NCBI RefSeq assembly: GCF_019237635.1
Contig: NZ_JAFAGS010000116.1
Coordinates: 1-34,877, forward strand
Direction: 5' to 3'
Length of the DNA stretch: 34,877 bases
From: Pluralibacter sp.
GTDB taxonomy: Bacteria; Pseudomonadota; Gammaproteobacteria; Enterobacterales; Enterobacteriaceae
How positions within the stretch are numbered: position 1 is the stretch's first letter; each line of letters starts with the position of its first letter. The notes under the pieces are model-generated. The model saw only the letters and a program-made list of their open reading frames with translations, made no database searches and was not told the DNA's origin. This document shows positions 1 to 9,014 of the stretch, piece after piece. Made by a program: the position numbers and the translations under genes.

Positions 1-767
1 AAACCGCCTTTCGTGATGCGGTGGCCGTCATTGGCCTGCCCTGCATTGTCAAGCCGGTGATGAGTTCCTCCGGTAAAGGCCAACGTTTTATTCGCAATGA
101 AGAACAGTTGGCCGAGGCCTGGCGCTATGCGCAACAAGGCGGGCGCGCGGGTGCCGGGCGTGTCATCGTCGAAGGCGTGGTGAAGTTTGATTTCGAAATC
201 ACCCTGCTGACCGTCAGCGCCGTGGATGGTGTTTATTTCTGCGCCCCGGTCGGGCATCGTCAGGAAGAGGGAGATTACCGTGAATCCTGGCAGCCGCAGC
301 AGATGAGCGACCAGGCGCTGGCCCGCGCCCAGCAGATTGCCCGCGAGGTGGTACTGGCGCTCGGCGGTCATGGTCTGTTCGGCGTTGAGCTGTTCGTCTG
401 CGGCGACGATGTCATCTTCAGCGAAGTCTCGCCGCGCCCGCATGACACCGGAATGGTCACCCTGATTTCACAGGACGTTTCCGAGTTTGCCCTGCACGTT
501 CGCGCCTTTCTCGGCCTGCCGGTCGGCGCCATCCGCCAGTATGGCCCTTGCGCCTCAGCGGTGATCCTGCCTGAACTGACCAGCCAGAATCTGACATTCG
601 GTAACGTAGAGGCGGCCGTTGGCGCAGGCGTTCAACTGCGTTTATTCGGTAAACCGGACATCGCCGGAACCCGGCGTCTGGGTGTGGCACTGGCGACAGC
701 AGCGTCGGTAGATGCAGCGGTCACGCGCGCGAAAGCCGCGGCGGCATCCGTGGTCGTGAAAGGGTAA
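1..767 (+). CDS. purT: Formate-dependent phosphoribosylglycinamide formyltransferase (PurT), 3' part
   Basis: PurT makes formyl-GAR from GAR, formate and ATP in purine synthesis, the folate-independent alternative to PurN. The gene enters from the left edge; the first whole codon is at position 3, and about 255 of the usual 392 residues are present. This is the second half of an ATP-grasp protein. Visible landmarks are the ATP-binding stretch [28 protein letters not shown], and the metal and active-site segment [20 protein letters not shown] followed by [12 protein letters not shown]. The GTG at 21 is an internal valine codon, not the start. The reading frame is open to a TAA at 765-767. The gene converges on eda with a 52-bp gap. 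Identity is very secure from near-complete similarity to E. coli PurT. Confidence 0.96.
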   Translation, partial: TAFRDAVAVIGLPCIVKPVMSSSGKGQRFIRNEEQLAEAWRYAQQGGRAGAGRVIVEGVVKFDFEITLLTVSAVDGVYFCAPVGHRQEEGDYRESWQPQQMSDQALARAQQIAREVVLALGGHGLFGVELFVCGDDVIFSEVSPRPHDTGMVTLISQDVSEFALHVRAFLGLPVGAIRQYGPCASAVILPELTSQNLTFGNVEAAVGAGVQLRLFGKPDIAGTRRLGVALATAASVDAAVTRAKAAAASVVVKG

Positions 768-777
768 AAATGCGGTT

Positions 778-808
778 TACCGGGCCTGCGGCATCCGCAG
801 ACCCGGTA
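778..808. terminator. Hairpin between convergent purT and eda
   Basis: Arms 778-790 and 796-808 pair over 13 bp with one mismatch (C785/A801) and a 5-base loop. There is no long T tract on either side, so it is at best a modest bidirectional terminator or a 3'-end stabiliser for the two convergent transcripts. Confidence 0.5.
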
Positions 809-819
809 TGCGCTCAGGC

Positions 820-1458
820 TTACTTCGCGCCTTCTACCGCTTCACGCGCAAGCGTAGTGATGCGGTCATAGTCGCCAGCGTCCAGCGCGTCGTTCGGCAC
901 AAGCCAGGAACCGCCGATACACAGCACGCTATTGAGCGCCAGGTAGTCGCGGTAGTTCGCCGGAGAGATACCGCCCGTCGGGCAGAAGCGGATATGAGCG
1001 AATGGACCCGCAATCGCCTGCAGCGCTTTGACGCCGCCGTTCGCTTCCGCCGGGAAGAATTTAAACTCCTTCAGACCGTAATCCATACCCAGCATCAGCT
1101 CGGAAACCGTGCTGATCCCAGGAATCAGCGGAATGGTGCCTTCGGTTGCGGCTTTCAGCAGCGGCTCGGTCAGGCCCGGGCTGATGGCAAACTGCGCGCC
1201 CGCCTCGGTCACATCTTTCAGCTGCTGCACGTTGGTCACGGTACCTGCGCCCACAATAGCGTCCGGAACTTCGTTAGCGATAGCGCGGATCGCGTCCAGC
1301 GCGCAATCGGTACGCAGCGTCACTTCCAGAACGCGTACGCCGCCCGCCACCAGCGCTTTCGCCATCGGTACCGCGTGTTCGATTTTTTTCACTACGATAA
1401 CCGGGACTACCGGGCCGTTGGTCAGGATTGCTTCTGCAGTTGTTTTCCAGTTTTTCAT
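820..1458 (-). CDS. eda: KDPG / KHG aldolase (Eda)
   Basis: Eda splits 2-keto-3-deoxy-6-phosphogluconate into pyruvate and glyceraldehyde-3-phosphate, the last step of the Entner-Doudoroff route; it also serves hexuronate catabolism and glyoxylate handling. It is a cytoplasmic class I aldolase. The 212-aa protein matches the usual 213 aa. Glu45 (in LEVTLRT) is the general base and Lys133 (in [12 protein letters not shown]) is the Schiff-base lysine; the phosphate-binding CPTGGIS follows. It lies 39 bp downstream of edd on the same strand and is very likely cotranscribed. It converges with purT. Because hexuronate and pectin breakdown also feed KDPG, this enzyme would serve the GH105/transporter pair found later in the window. 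Confidence 0.97.
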   Translation of the reverse strand: MKNWKTTAEAILTNGPVVPVIVVKKIEHAVPMAKALVAGGVRVLEVTLRTDCALDAIRAIANEVPDAIVGAGTVTNVQQLKDVTEAGAQFAISPGLTEPLLKAATEGTIPLIPGISTVSELMLGMDYGLKEFKFFPAEANGGVKALQAIAGPFAHIRFCPTGGISPANYRDYLALNSVLCIGGSWLVPNDALDAGDYDRITTLAREAVEGAK

Positions 1459-1497
1459 CAGAGTTTTTCTCTCGCCAGATCGATAAATCTTGTCGTA

Positions 1498-3309
1498 TTA
1501 AAAGGTGATGCAGGTTGCGCCCTGCTCTGCGCCGGAGAGTTGCTCGCGCAGCGCGCCGAACAACTCGCGACCGGTTCCCGCCCGCGAACCGCGCAGGTCA
1601 GGAATATGCGACTCACGCGCCGCCAGTACCGCCTCGTCGACCAGCAGCGTCAGTTCCCCTGTCTGGCCGTTCACCCGAATAATGTCGCCGTCACGCACTT
1701 TCGCCAGCATTCCGCCATCGTAAGCTTCAGGCGTAACATGGATAGCTGAAGGCACTTTACCTGAAGCACCGGAAAGCCGTCCATCGGTAACTAATGCAAT
1801 TTTGAAACGGCGGTCCAATAATACACCTAATGGTGGCATAAGTTTATGCAATTCTGGCATGCCGTTCGCTTTTGGTCCCTGATGGCGAACCACCACCACG
1901 CAGTCTTTGTCCAGTAAACCGGCGTCAAATGCAGGCAGAACGTCGTGCTGGCTTTCAAATACCACCGCGGGCGCCTCGATAATCTGGTTCTCTGTCGGTA
2001 TAGCGGAAGTTTTCATCACTGCGCGCCCCAGATTACCGCTCAACACTTTGGTGCCGCCGTGATGGGAGAATGGCTTCTCCATGCTGGCAATCACGTCGGC
2101 ATCCAGCGACGCCATCGCCCCTTCGCGCCAGTCCAGCTCGCCGTTGTTCAGCCACGGCTCCAGGGTATAACGGCTAAGGCCGTGCCCGGCGACGGTGTCG
2201 ACATCCTCATGCAGCAGACCGCCTTTTCGCAGTTCACGCACCAGTACCGGTACGCCGCCCGCCGCCTGGAAGTGGTTAATGTCGGCCGGACCGTTCGGGT
2301 AAAGGCGCGCCAGCAGCGGCACCACGTCGGAAAGATCGGAGAAATCATCCCAGTTGATGATGATCCCCGCCGCCCGCGCCATCGCCACCAGGTGCATCGT
2401 GTGGTTGGTCGAACCGCCGGTCGCCAGCAGCGCCACGATACCGTTCACCACCACTTTTTCGTCGAACATTTTACCCAGCGGCATCCAGGTGTTGCCGTTG
2501 CCGGTCATACGGGTGACCTGACGCGACGCAGCCACGGTCAACGCCTCGCGCAGCGGCGCGTCCGGATGCACAAATGAGGAACCCGGAAGCTGCATGCCCA
2601 TGAATTCCACCACCATCTGGTTGGTGTTGGCGGTTCCGTAGAAAGTGCAGGTGCCCGGCGCATGGTAGGAGGCTGCTTCCGACTCCAGCAGCGCCATCCG
2701 GTCGGCTTTGCCTTCGGCATACAGCTGGCGGATACGCACCTTTTCTTTATTCGGCAATCCGCTGGTCATGGGGCCTGACGGAATGAAAATAGACGGCAGA
2801 TGACCAAACGACAGCGCCGCCATGGTTAGCCCCGGGACGATTTTATCGCACACCCCGAGATACAACGCGCCATCGAACATGTTGTGAGACAGCCCGACGG
2901 CCGCTGACATCGCAATGATCTCCCGGCTGAGCAGGGAGAGCTCCATCCCGTCCTGCCCCTGGGTGACGCCGTCACACATAGCGGGCACACCGCCCGCCAC
3001 CTGACCGACTGCGTTCACACTGTGCAGCGCTTTGCGGATGATGTCCGGATAATATTCATAGGGTTGATGCGCTGAGAGCATATCGTTGTAGGAGGTGATG
3101 ATCGCGATATTGTTACGCAGCATGCTTTTCAACGATGCTTTGTCGTCCGGCTGACAAGCGGCAAATCCATGCGCCAGGTTGCCGCAGGCGAGATGGGACC
3201 GCTGCACCGTATCTGATTTCGCCTGGGTAATCCGCGCAAGGTATGCGCTTCGGGTCTTTCGTGAGCGTTCAATAATGCGTTTTGTTACGCGTAACATTGT
3301 CGGATTCAT
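1498..3309 (-). CDS. edd: 6-phosphogluconate dehydratase (Edd)
   Basis: Edd dehydrates 6-phosphogluconate to KDPG, the committing step of the Entner-Doudoroff pathway. It belongs to the IlvD/Edd family of Fe-S dehydratases. The length (603 aa) equals that of the E. coli enzyme. The family cluster cysteines are seen at Cys154 ([10 protein letters not shown]) and Cys221 ([14 protein letters not shown]), and the C-terminal [13 protein letters not shown] family signature is present. The ATG at 3309 has GAGGAG a few bases upstream. The gene heads the edd-eda operon, downstream of zwf but separated from it by a strong terminator. A GntR-type operator lies inside codons 5-9, listed separately. Confidence 0.97.
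   Translation of the reverse strand: MNPTMLRVTKRIIERSRKTRSAYLARITQAKSDTVQRSHLACGNLAHGFAACQPDDKASLKSMLRNNIAIITSYNDMLSAHQPYEYYPDIIRKALHSVNAVGQVAGGVPAMCDGVTQGQDGMELSLLSREIIAMSAAVGLSHNMFDGALYLGVCDKIVPGLTMAALSFGHLPSIFIPSGPMTSGLPNKEKVRIRQLYAEGKADRMALLESEAASYHAPGTCTFYGTANTNQMVVEFMGMQLPGSSFVHPDAPLREALTVAASRQVTRMTGNGNTWMPLGKMFDEKVVVNGIVALLATGGSTNHTMHLVAMARAAGIIINWDDFSDLSDVVPLLARLYPNGPADINHFQAAGGVPVLVRELRKGGLLHEDVDTVAGHGLSRYTLEPWLNNGELDWREGAMASLDADVIASMEKPFSHHGGTKVLSGNLGRAVMKTSAIPTENQIIEAPAVVFESQHDVLPAFDAGLLDKDCVVVVRHQGPKANGMPELHKLMPPLGVLLDRRFKIALVTDGRLSGASGKVPSAIHVTPEAYDGGMLAKVRDGDIIRVNGQTGELTLLVDEAVLAARESHIPDLRGSRAGTGRELFGALREQLSGAEQGATCITF
3283..3296. promoter_or_regulatory. GntR-type operator inside the start of edd
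   Basis: TGTTACGCGTAACA is a perfect 14-bp palindrome and matches the enterobacterial GntR box (TGTTAC...GTAACA half-sites). It occupies nucleotides 14-27 of the edd coding sequence, so bound repressor would block early elongation or the promoter region. GntR control of edd by gluconate is established in E. coli; use of this exact site here is inferred. Confidence 0.65.
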
Positions 3310-3430
3310 AAATGCTCCTCAAATTTAGGCTGTCCGGGCCACAGCATTAACAAGGGCTAAAGCAGTGTTTAACAATGCAGAAACCTATGAATACTGGAGC
3401 TCAGGGGCAAACTTCTTCCGGCAGTGTAAT

Positions 3431-3465
3431 AAAAAAAGCCTCGCGGGTGAATCCTCGCGAGGCTT
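3431..3465 (-). terminator. Rho-independent terminator of zwf
   Basis: Read on the minus strand, GCCTCGCG pairs with CGCGAGGC (3438-3445 with 3456-3463, 10-base loop) and is followed by seven T residues. It sits about 80 bp past the zwf stop and before edd, so it separates zwf from the edd-eda operon. Confidence 0.88.
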
Positions 3466-3541
3466 AAAAGCGTACATTTTGAACGAAAGCTGTGTTAGAT
3501 CATGTTACCGGTAAAATACCCTGTCAGGGGTAGCGGCAACC

Positions 3542-5017
3542 TTACTCAAACTCATTCCAGGAGCGGCCGTCGCGGGTGATCATCGCCACAGACGCAACCG
3601 GCCCCCAGGTGCCTGCCTGATAAGGCTTCGGCGCATCCTGATCGGCAGCCCACGCGCCGGTGATGGAGTCCACCCATTTCCAGGCCTCTTCTACCTCGTC
3701 ACGACGCACGAACAGCGCCTGGATGCCGCGCATGGTTTCCAGCAGCAGTCGCTCATAGGCATCAGCCAGATGCGTTTCGTTGAAGGTTTCGGAGTAGCTC
3801 AGATCCAGCTTGGTGGTCTGCAGATTGTGCTTATGATCAAGACCCGGCACTTTATTAAGAACCTGGATATCCACGCCCTCGTCCGGCTGCAGACGGATAG
3901 TCAGCTTGTTCTGCGGCAGTTCTTGCCAGGATTCTTTGAACAGATTCAGTTCCGGGTTCTTGAAGTAGACCACCACCTCAGAGCACTTGGTCGGCAGACG
4001 TTTACCGGTACGCAAGTAGAACGGCACGCCCGCCCAGCGCCAGTTATCAATGTCAACGCGAATCGCCACGAAGGTCTCGGTGTTGCTCTGCTTGTTAGCG
4101 CCCTCTTCTTCCAGATAGCCCGGCACTTTTTTGCCCTGGGCGAAACCGGCAGTGTACTGGCCGCGCACGGTCTTCTCACGCACGTTTGAGCGGTCGATAC
4201 GACGCAGGGATTTCAGCACCTTCACTTTCTCATCGCGGATGCTGTCAGCGCTCAAATCAGACGGCGGCGACATCGCAATCATGCAGAGGATCTGCAACAG
4301 GTGGTTCTGAATCATGTCGCGCATCTGGCCGGCCTGGTCAAAATAGCCCCAACGACCTTCGATGCCCACTTCTTCAGCGACAGTGATTTCCACGTGATCG
4401 ATGGTTTTGTTATCCCAGTTATTCACGAACAGAGAGTTAGCAAAACGCAGCGCCAGCAGGTTGAGCACCGTCTCTTTCCCCAGGTAGTGGTCGATACGGT
4501 ACACCTGGCACTCTTCGAAATACTGGCCGACCTGGTCGTTGATTTCGCGGGAGGTCTCAAGTGACGTTCCCAGCGGTTTTTCCATGACGACGCGCGCCGG
4601 TTTCTTGTTCAGCTTCGCTTCACCGAGACCTTTGCAGATAGCGCCAAAGGTGCTTGGCGGCATGGCGAAGTAGTTAATGGTGACGTGTTCTTTCTGGTCA
4701 AGCATCTTGCCAAGGCGGGTAAACGCTTTGGTGTCGTTGACGTCGAGATTGCAGAAATCCAGACGACCGCTCAGGGCATCCCACAGGCCTTCATCGATTT
4801 TTTCCTTCATGAAGGTTTCCAGCGCTTCACGAACGACTTTGGTATAGGTCTCTTTATCCCAGTCGGCGCGACCGACCCCCAGGATACGGGTATCCGGATG
4901 CAGCTGTCCGGCTTTCTCCAGTTGGTACAGGGAAGGCAACAGTTTACGACGCGCCAGGTCGCCCTTCGCGCCGAAAATGACCAGGTCACATGCCTGGGCC
5001 GTTTGCGTTACCGCCAT
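3542..5017 (-). CDS. zwf: Glucose-6-phosphate 1-dehydrogenase (Zwf)
   Basis: Zwf oxidises glucose-6-phosphate to 6-phosphogluconolactone with NADP+, feeding the pentose phosphate and Entner-Doudoroff routes. The 491-aa product has the usual length. The N-terminal Rossmann dinucleotide motif is GAKGDLA (residues 16-22). The substrate and catalytic signature RIDHYLGKE is at 174-182, with the catalytic histidine in IDHYLG. The reading frame stays open upstream to an ATG at 5086, but the start chosen here (MAVTQ, 5017) has GAGGAG just upstream and gives the family length. The extension would also run across the HexR-type site. The gene is divergent from its likely regulator hexR. Confidence 0.97.
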   Translation of the reverse strand: MAVTQTAQACDLVIFGAKGDLARRKLLPSLYQLEKAGQLHPDTRILGVGRADWDKETYTKVVREALETFMKEKIDEGLWDALSGRLDFCNLDVNDTKAFTRLGKMLDQKEHVTINYFAMPPSTFGAICKGLGEAKLNKKPARVVMEKPLGTSLETSREINDQVGQYFEECQVYRIDHYLGKETVLNLLALRFANSLFVNNWDNKTIDHVEITVAEEVGIEGRWGYFDQAGQMRDMIQNHLLQILCMIAMSPPSDLSADSIRDEKVKVLKSLRRIDRSNVREKTVRGQYTAGFAQGKKVPGYLEEEGANKQSNTETFVAIRVDIDNWRWAGVPFYLRTGKRLPTKCSEVVVYFKNPELNLFKESWQELPQNKLTIRLQPDEGVDIQVLNKVPGLDHKHNLQTTKLDLSYSETFNETHLADAYERLLLETMRGIQALFVRRDEVEEAWKWVDSITGAWAADQDAPKPYQAGTWGPVASVAMITRDGRSWNEFE

Positions 5018-5065
5018 GTCATTCTCCTCAGTTGGATTGCCCGGTACTTCAGCCAGGCGCTTACT

Positions 5066-5080
5066 TGTAATTTTCTTACA
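5066..5080. promoter_or_regulatory. HexR-type operator in the zwf leader
   Basis: TGTAATTTTCTTACA closely fits the HexR consensus of gamma-proteobacteria (TGTAAT-N3-ATTACA, recalled from regulon studies). It lies about 50 bp upstream of the zwf ATG and downstream of the likely -10, where a bound repressor would act as a roadblock. HexR itself is encoded divergently next door and responds to KDPG in studied relatives. Confidence 0.65.
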
Positions 5081-5125
5081 GTGCACTGTACTGTGTTTAC
5101 GTAATTACCGAAACTCTGATTCACC

Positions 5126-5131
5126 AGTATA
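5126..5131 (-). promoter_or_regulatory. Candidate zwf -10 element
   Basis: TATACT on the minus strand matches the sigma-70 -10 in 5 of 6 positions and would start transcription near 5119, about 100 nt upstream of the zwf ATG. No good -35 is visible, which suits an activator-dependent promoter (zwf is SoxS/MarA-activated in E. coli). The rest of the 359-bp zwf-hexR gap (5018-5376) holds the HexR-type site, AT-rich promoter DNA and no gene that I can see. Confidence 0.4.
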
Positions 5132-5376
5132 CGGGCTTTAAAGGCACCGCAGGGGAAAAAAACCGGTTCATCACGGTGGCAACGGTTTAATTTTGTGGGT
5201 TATTTCGTCCGCGTCGTCGGTACTAAAACACGACTCTGATCATGTAATGAAAAAAAACAACATTTTTTGCTGCCTTTCCTCACCCTTGTGCGGCGCCCAG
5301 GGGTATATTCTTGCTAAAACGCACAACGATTTCACCCATTAATGAAATCGTTTCAATTGATGAGCGCTTGCTACTA

Positions 5377-6246
5377 ATGAACATGCTGGAAAAAATCCAG
5401 TCACGACTGGAAAACCTTAGCAAATCCGAGCGTAAAGTGGCGGAAGTGATTCTGTCCTCACCCTCCCAGGCCATTCACTCAAGCATTGCCGCGTTAGCGC
5501 TGGAGGCAGGCGTCAGCGAGCCTACCGTCAACCGCTTCTGTCGGAGCCTGGAAACGCGCGGCTTCCCTGATTTCAAACTGCACCTCGCCCAGAGCCTCGC
5601 CAACGGTACGCCGTATGTGAACCGCAACGTTGATGAAGACGACAGCGTCGAAGCCTACACGGGGAAAATTTTCGAATCGGCGATGGCGAGCCTCGATCAC
5701 GTTCGCCAGTCGCTGGATATGGCCGCCGTCAACCGCGCCGTCGACCTGCTGACGCAGGCAAAAAAGATTGCCTTCTTCGGCCTCGGCTCTTCGGCTGCCG
5801 TGGCGCATGACGCCATGAATAAGTTTTTCCGGTTTAACGTTCCGGTGGTGTACTCCGATGACATCGTTTTGCAACGCATGAGCTGTATGAATTGCAACGA
5901 TGATGATGTGGTGGTGCTTATCTCCCATACCGGGCGGACCAAAAGCCTGGTTGAGCTGGCGCAGCTGGCCCGCGAGAACGACGCGATGGTTATCGCCCTC
6001 ACCTCTGCCGGTACGCCGCTTGCGCGTGAGGCGACGCTTGCCATTAACCTGGATGTTCCGGAAGATACTGACATTTATATGCCCATGGTGTCTCGTCTGG
6101 CGCAGTTAACCGTGATCGACGTCCTGGCAACGGGTTTTACCCTGCGCCGGGGAGCAAAATTCAGGGATAACTTGAAGCGGGTCAAGGAAGCATTGAAGGA
6201 ATCGCGTTTTGATAAGGAATTGCTGATACGCAGCGATAATCATTAA
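5377..6246 (+). CDS. hexR: HexR, RpiR-family regulator of central carbon metabolism
   Basis: HexR is a DNA-binding repressor/activator that senses KDPG and controls zwf and related sugar genes. The protein has an N-terminal RpiR-type helix-turn-helix (about residues 1-77, with [13 protein letters not shown] as the recognition region). A C-terminal SIS sugar-phosphate domain follows (about 120-260, with [14 protein letters not shown] and [14 protein letters not shown]). The start at MNMLEK gives 289 aa, the E. coli length. An in-frame ATG at 5311 would add 22 residues not found in relatives. It is transcribed away from zwf, with the HexR-type site in the shared region, and pykA follows in the same direction with its own promoter. 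Confidence 0.95.
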   Translation: MNMLEKIQSRLENLSKSERKVAEVILSSPSQAIHSSIAALALEAGVSEPTVNRFCRSLETRGFPDFKLHLAQSLANGTPYVNRNVDEDDSVEAYTGKIFESAMASLDHVRQSLDMAAVNRAVDLLTQAKKIAFFGLGSSAAVAHDAMNKFFRFNVPVVYSDDIVLQRMSCMNCNDDDVVVLISHTGRTKSLVELAQLARENDAMVIALTSAGTPLAREATLAINLDVPEDTDIYMPMVSRLAQLTVIDVLATGFTLRRGAKFRDNLKRVKEALKESRFDKELLIRSDNH

Positions 6247-6249
6247 AAT

Positions 6250-6278
6250 TTGATAACAAGCTTGTAACTTATTTATAC
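6250..6278 (+). promoter_or_regulatory. Sigma-70 promoter of pykA
   Basis: TTGATA (6250-6255), a 17-bp spacer, and TTATAC (6273-6278) form a good sigma-70 promoter immediately after the hexR stop codon. It gives a leader of about 85 nt before the pykA ATG. Confidence 0.7.
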
Positions 6279-6371
6279 ATTCGGCTAAGTTCCTGCATAC
6301 TTCTTTCTATGTGGAACGTCCGTATCCATATTCACGCAACACCAAAGTTGTTTCAGTCAACGGAGTATTAC

Positions 6372-7814
6372 ATGTCCAGAAGGCTTCGCAGAACCAAAAT
6401 CGTCACCACGTTAGGCCCGGCTACTGACCGCGATAACAACCTGGAAAAAGTTATTGCGGCTGGCGCTAACGTTGTGCGCATGAACTTCTCTCACGGCACC
6501 CCTGAAGATCATAAGCTTCGTGCAGATAAAGTCCGTGAGATTGCGGCAAAACTGGGGCGTCATGTTGCAATCCTTGGTGATTTACAAGGACCAAAGATCC
6601 GCGTTTCAACGTTTAAAGAAGGCAAAGTCTTCCTGAATATCGGCGATAAATTCCTGCTGGATGCCAACCTGGGTAAAGGTGAAGGCGACAAAGAGCAGGT
6701 TGGCATCGACTATAAAGGCCTGCCGGATGACGTCGTGCCCGGCGATATTCTGCTGCTCGACGACGGTCGCGTGCAGCTGAAAGTCCTGCAGGTGCAGGAT
6801 ATGAAAGTCTTTACTGAAGTGACCGTTGGCGGCCCGCTGTCTAACAACAAAGGTATCAACAAGCTGGGCGGCGGTCTTTCTGCCGAAGCGCTGACAGATA
6901 AGGACAAAGCAGACATCAAAACGGCCGCGCTTATCGGCGTCGACTACCTGGCCGTCTCCTTCCCGCGCAACGGCGAAGACCTCAACTACGCTCGCCGCCT
7001 GGCGCGCGATGCTGGCTGTGATGCCAAGATCGTTGCGAAGGTGGAGCGTGCGGAAGCCGTCTGCAGCCAGGACGCAATGGATGATATCATCCTTGCTTCC
7101 GACGTGGTGATGGTGGCGCGTGGCGATCTCGGCGTCGAAATCGGCGACCCGGAGCTGGTCGGTATCCAGAAAGCGCTGATCCGTCGCGCCCGTCAGCTGA
7201 ACCGTGCGGTGATCACCGCCACCCAGATGATGGAATCGATGATAACCAACCCGATGCCGACCCGTGCGGAAGTCATGGACGTTGCAAACGCCGTGCTGGA
7301 CGGTACCGATGCCGTGATGCTGTCTGCGGAAACCGCCGCCGGTCAGTATCCGTCAGAGACCGTAGCCGCAATGGCGCGCGTCTGCCTTGGCGCGGAGAAG
7401 ATCCCCAGCATCAACGTCTCTAAACACCGTCTGGACGTGCAGTTCGACAACGTGGAAGAAGCTATCGCGATGTCCGCCATGTACGCGGCCAACCACCTCA
7501 AGGGCGTCACGGCTATTATCAGCATGACCGAGTCTGGTCGCACCGCGCTGATGACTTCGCGCATTAGCTCCGGCCTGCCGATTTTCGCCATGTCCCGTCA
7601 TGAGCGTACACTGAACCTGACATCCCTGTACCGCGGCGTTACGCCGGTGCACTTTGACAGCCCGTGTGACGGCGTTGCCGCTGCGCAGGCCGCCGTCAAC
7701 CTGCTGCGCGATAAAGGTTATCTGGTTTCCGGCGACCTGGTTATCGTGACCCAGGGCGATGTGATGAGCACCGTCGGCTCCACTAACACCACGCGAATCC
7801 TGACCGTCGAATAA
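6372..7814 (+). CDS. pykA: Pyruvate kinase II (PykA)
   Basis: PykA converts phosphoenolpyruvate and ADP to pyruvate and ATP; it is the AMP-activated isozyme in enterobacteria. The 480-aa product has the expected length and is almost identical to E. coli PykA. Visible signatures are [14 protein letters not shown] at the N-terminus, the barrel segment [10 protein letters not shown], the active-site stretch [11 protein letters not shown], the metal-binding [12 protein letters not shown], and TATQMMESM. The C-terminal allosteric domain ends in [11 protein letters not shown]. The start MSRRLRR is preceded by GGAG (6362-6365); an upstream in-frame ATG at 6309 would add 21 unconserved residues. A strong terminator follows. 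Confidence 0.97.
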   Translation: MSRRLRRTKIVTTLGPATDRDNNLEKVIAAGANVVRMNFSHGTPEDHKLRADKVREIAAKLGRHVAILGDLQGPKIRVSTFKEGKVFLNIGDKFLLDANLGKGEGDKEQVGIDYKGLPDDVVPGDILLLDDGRVQLKVLQVQDMKVFTEVTVGGPLSNNKGINKLGGGLSAEALTDKDKADIKTAALIGVDYLAVSFPRNGEDLNYARRLARDAGCDAKIVAKVERAEAVCSQDAMDDIILASDVVMVARGDLGVEIGDPELVGIQKALIRRARQLNRAVITATQMMESMITNPMPTRAEVMDVANAVLDGTDAVMLSAETAAGQYPSETVAAMARVCLGAEKIPSINVSKHRLDVQFDNVEEAIAMSAMYAANHLKGVTAIISMTESGRTALMTSRISSGLPIFAMSRHERTLNLTSLYRGVTPVHFDSPCDGVAAAQAAVNLLRDKGYLVSGDLVIVTQGDVMSTVGSTNTTRILTVE

Positions 7815-7844
7815 TTTCGCCGCTGAGCGATTCCGTCGTTATGT

Positions 7845-7881
7845 AAAAATCCGGAAATGGTCATCCATTTTCGGATTTTTT
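7845..7881 (+). terminator. Rho-independent terminator of pykA
   Basis: Arms 7845-7860 and 7865-7880 pair over 16 positions with one G-T wobble around a 4-base loop, ending in a run of T. It marks the right-hand end of conserved pykA sequence; the AT-rich insert begins just beyond it. Confidence 0.9.
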
Positions 7882-7938
7882 ATGCATACACGTTGGGTTG
7901 GTGTACCCTTTTAGTATTTATTTAAACTGAATATCACC

Positions 7939-8817
7939 TTACTTATAAAGCTTGTAAAGCCCTGATCTCATTAAATCACGGACATTTACACTATATTCTG
8001 GACTCTGAGAACCAAGAGATTCGCTAAGTTTTTTTATGCATGACACATATTCTGATTTGAGATCATTGGGAATATACTTATGGCCACCCTTTATATAATC
8101 ATGCACTATATCTACTTTCGTCTTATGAGCTATATTATCTAAGTCTGAATACTTAAAAACCAGCCCAAAATCAACGGGAACCACATCACCATTTTCAAGT
8201 TTTAAAAAATTATCTGGAGTTGCATCTCCTATCATAAAGCCTTTGTTATATAGGTCAACGACACCTTTTAAAGTGTCTGAACGATCGGATTTACCCCCAT
8301 CTATAAAAGGCATTTTCATACCAGAATTAATTATAAACGCAACTTCTTTTCCATTGTATTCATTGCACATTTTTACTTCATGTGAACTCTTACTTAAATT
8401 CTGAATAGTTGTTTTTTTGACTACGAAGTCATCCACTTTGTAGACTTTCCCTTTTGAGCCTTCGCCGATCACCTGACCTTCTCTACCAGTATCAACATCT
8501 TTTCCCAGCAAGTTACTGGCATTTCTAATCCAAGTATTTACTTGCTCAGTCATAAATCGATTACTTTCAATCCCTCTTATACCCCTAAGATGAGAAATTA
8601 ATTCTGGCACCCCAGTGCGGTTCATTATTTTACTGTGATGAGCACTACTGAATATGCTTTCAGATACACCAGTTTTTAAATTAAACTGGGAATTAGCAAT
8701 GCTTTTGATTTTATTAAGTGACTTTTGTGATAACGATTCATTGTTTGATTTTTTTTCAATAGCACTCTGTATGTTATCTAAACGGACATTTATCCTTTCT
8801 CTGGAAACGCCAAGCAT
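7939..8817 (-). CDS. Protein-kinase-fold protein, candidate secreted effector
   Basis: I do not recognise the exact family. The 292-aa product has a C-terminal minimal eukaryotic-like kinase core. It has a glycine loop IGEGSKGKV (117-125), an ATP-binding lysine at VVKK (134/135), a helix-C glutamate E147 in SHEVKM, a catalytic loop GDATPDNF with D198 and N203, and a metal-binding DFG at 216-218. The catalytic loop lacks the usual HRD histidine. Only about 75 residues follow DFG, so the large lobe is cut down, as in the type III effector kinases OspG and NleH and in HopBF1. The first 110 residues are polar and Ser/Asn/Lys-rich with no known domain and no Sec signal. AAGGGG precedes the ATG. 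The gene is strikingly AT-rich beside GC-rich housekeeping genes and sits alone between pykA and lpxM, which are neighbours in E. coli; both point to horizontal gain. The effector role is inference; a defence or regulatory kinase is possible. Confidence 0.6.
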   Translation of the reverse strand: MLGVSRERINVRLDNIQSAIEKKSNNESLSQKSLNKIKSIANSQFNLKTGVSESIFSSAHHSKIMNRTGVPELISHLRGIRGIESNRFMTEQVNTWIRNASNLLGKDVDTGREGQVIGEGSKGKVYKVDDFVVKKTTIQNLSKSSHEVKMCNEYNGKEVAFIINSGMKMPFIDGGKSDRSDTLKGVVDLYNKGFMIGDATPDNFLKLENGDVVPVDFGLVFKYSDLDNIAHKTKVDIVHDYIKGGHKYIPNDLKSEYVSCIKKLSESLGSQSPEYSVNVRDLMRSGLYKLYK

Positions 8818-8845
8818 AGCAACCCCTTGATAGTAGTTAAAATAG

Positions 8846-8874
8846 TAGCAATTGCTATGATAGAATCATGATTC
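8846..8874. promoter_or_regulatory. Two short palindromes upstream of the kinase-like gene
   Basis: TAGCAATTGCTA (8846-8857) and GAATCATGATTC (8863-8874) are perfect 12-bp palindromes 28-57 bp upstream of the ATG, 5 bp apart. They lie in the AT-rich region where the promoter should be and could be operators; no named regulator is assigned. Confidence 0.3.
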
Positions 8875-8957
8875 ATTTTTTCTTTCAAAAAATGACTATA
8901 ACGTATATTTAGATCTCAGACGTTGGCGCGACTTTCTGCAAAGAGAAAAAAGCATAA

Positions 8958-9003
8958 TATGGAGTACCCGTCAGTCAGTTAACTGACTGACGGGTACTCC
9001 ATA
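8958..9003. repeat. 46-bp perfect palindrome
   Basis: Positions 8958-8980 are exactly complementary to 8981-9003, with no loop and no mismatch. The arm holds GTCAGTCAG direct repeats. It lies 11 bp past the lpxM stop, at the junction between conserved DNA and the AT-rich insert. In the lpxM direction it is followed within a few bases by six T residues, so it may work as the lpxM terminator. It is much longer and more perfect than an ordinary terminator stem. Confidence 0.8.
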
Positions 9004-9014
9004 CTGGGGGTTTT

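Noticed and set aside
808..1749. Open frame of 313 codons on the plus strand opposite eda and edd.
   Set aside because: Arginine-rich shadow with no domain, spanning two known genes.
5018..5086. Extended N-terminus of Zwf starting at 5086.
   Set aside because: The extension is not found in the family, would include the HexR-type operator, and the 5017 ATG has a strong ribosome-binding site.
7939..8817. Calling the kinase-like protein NleH or OspG outright.
   Set aside because: Only the kinase motifs agree; the N-terminal region and overall sequence do not match NleH or OspG as I remember them, so no name is given.
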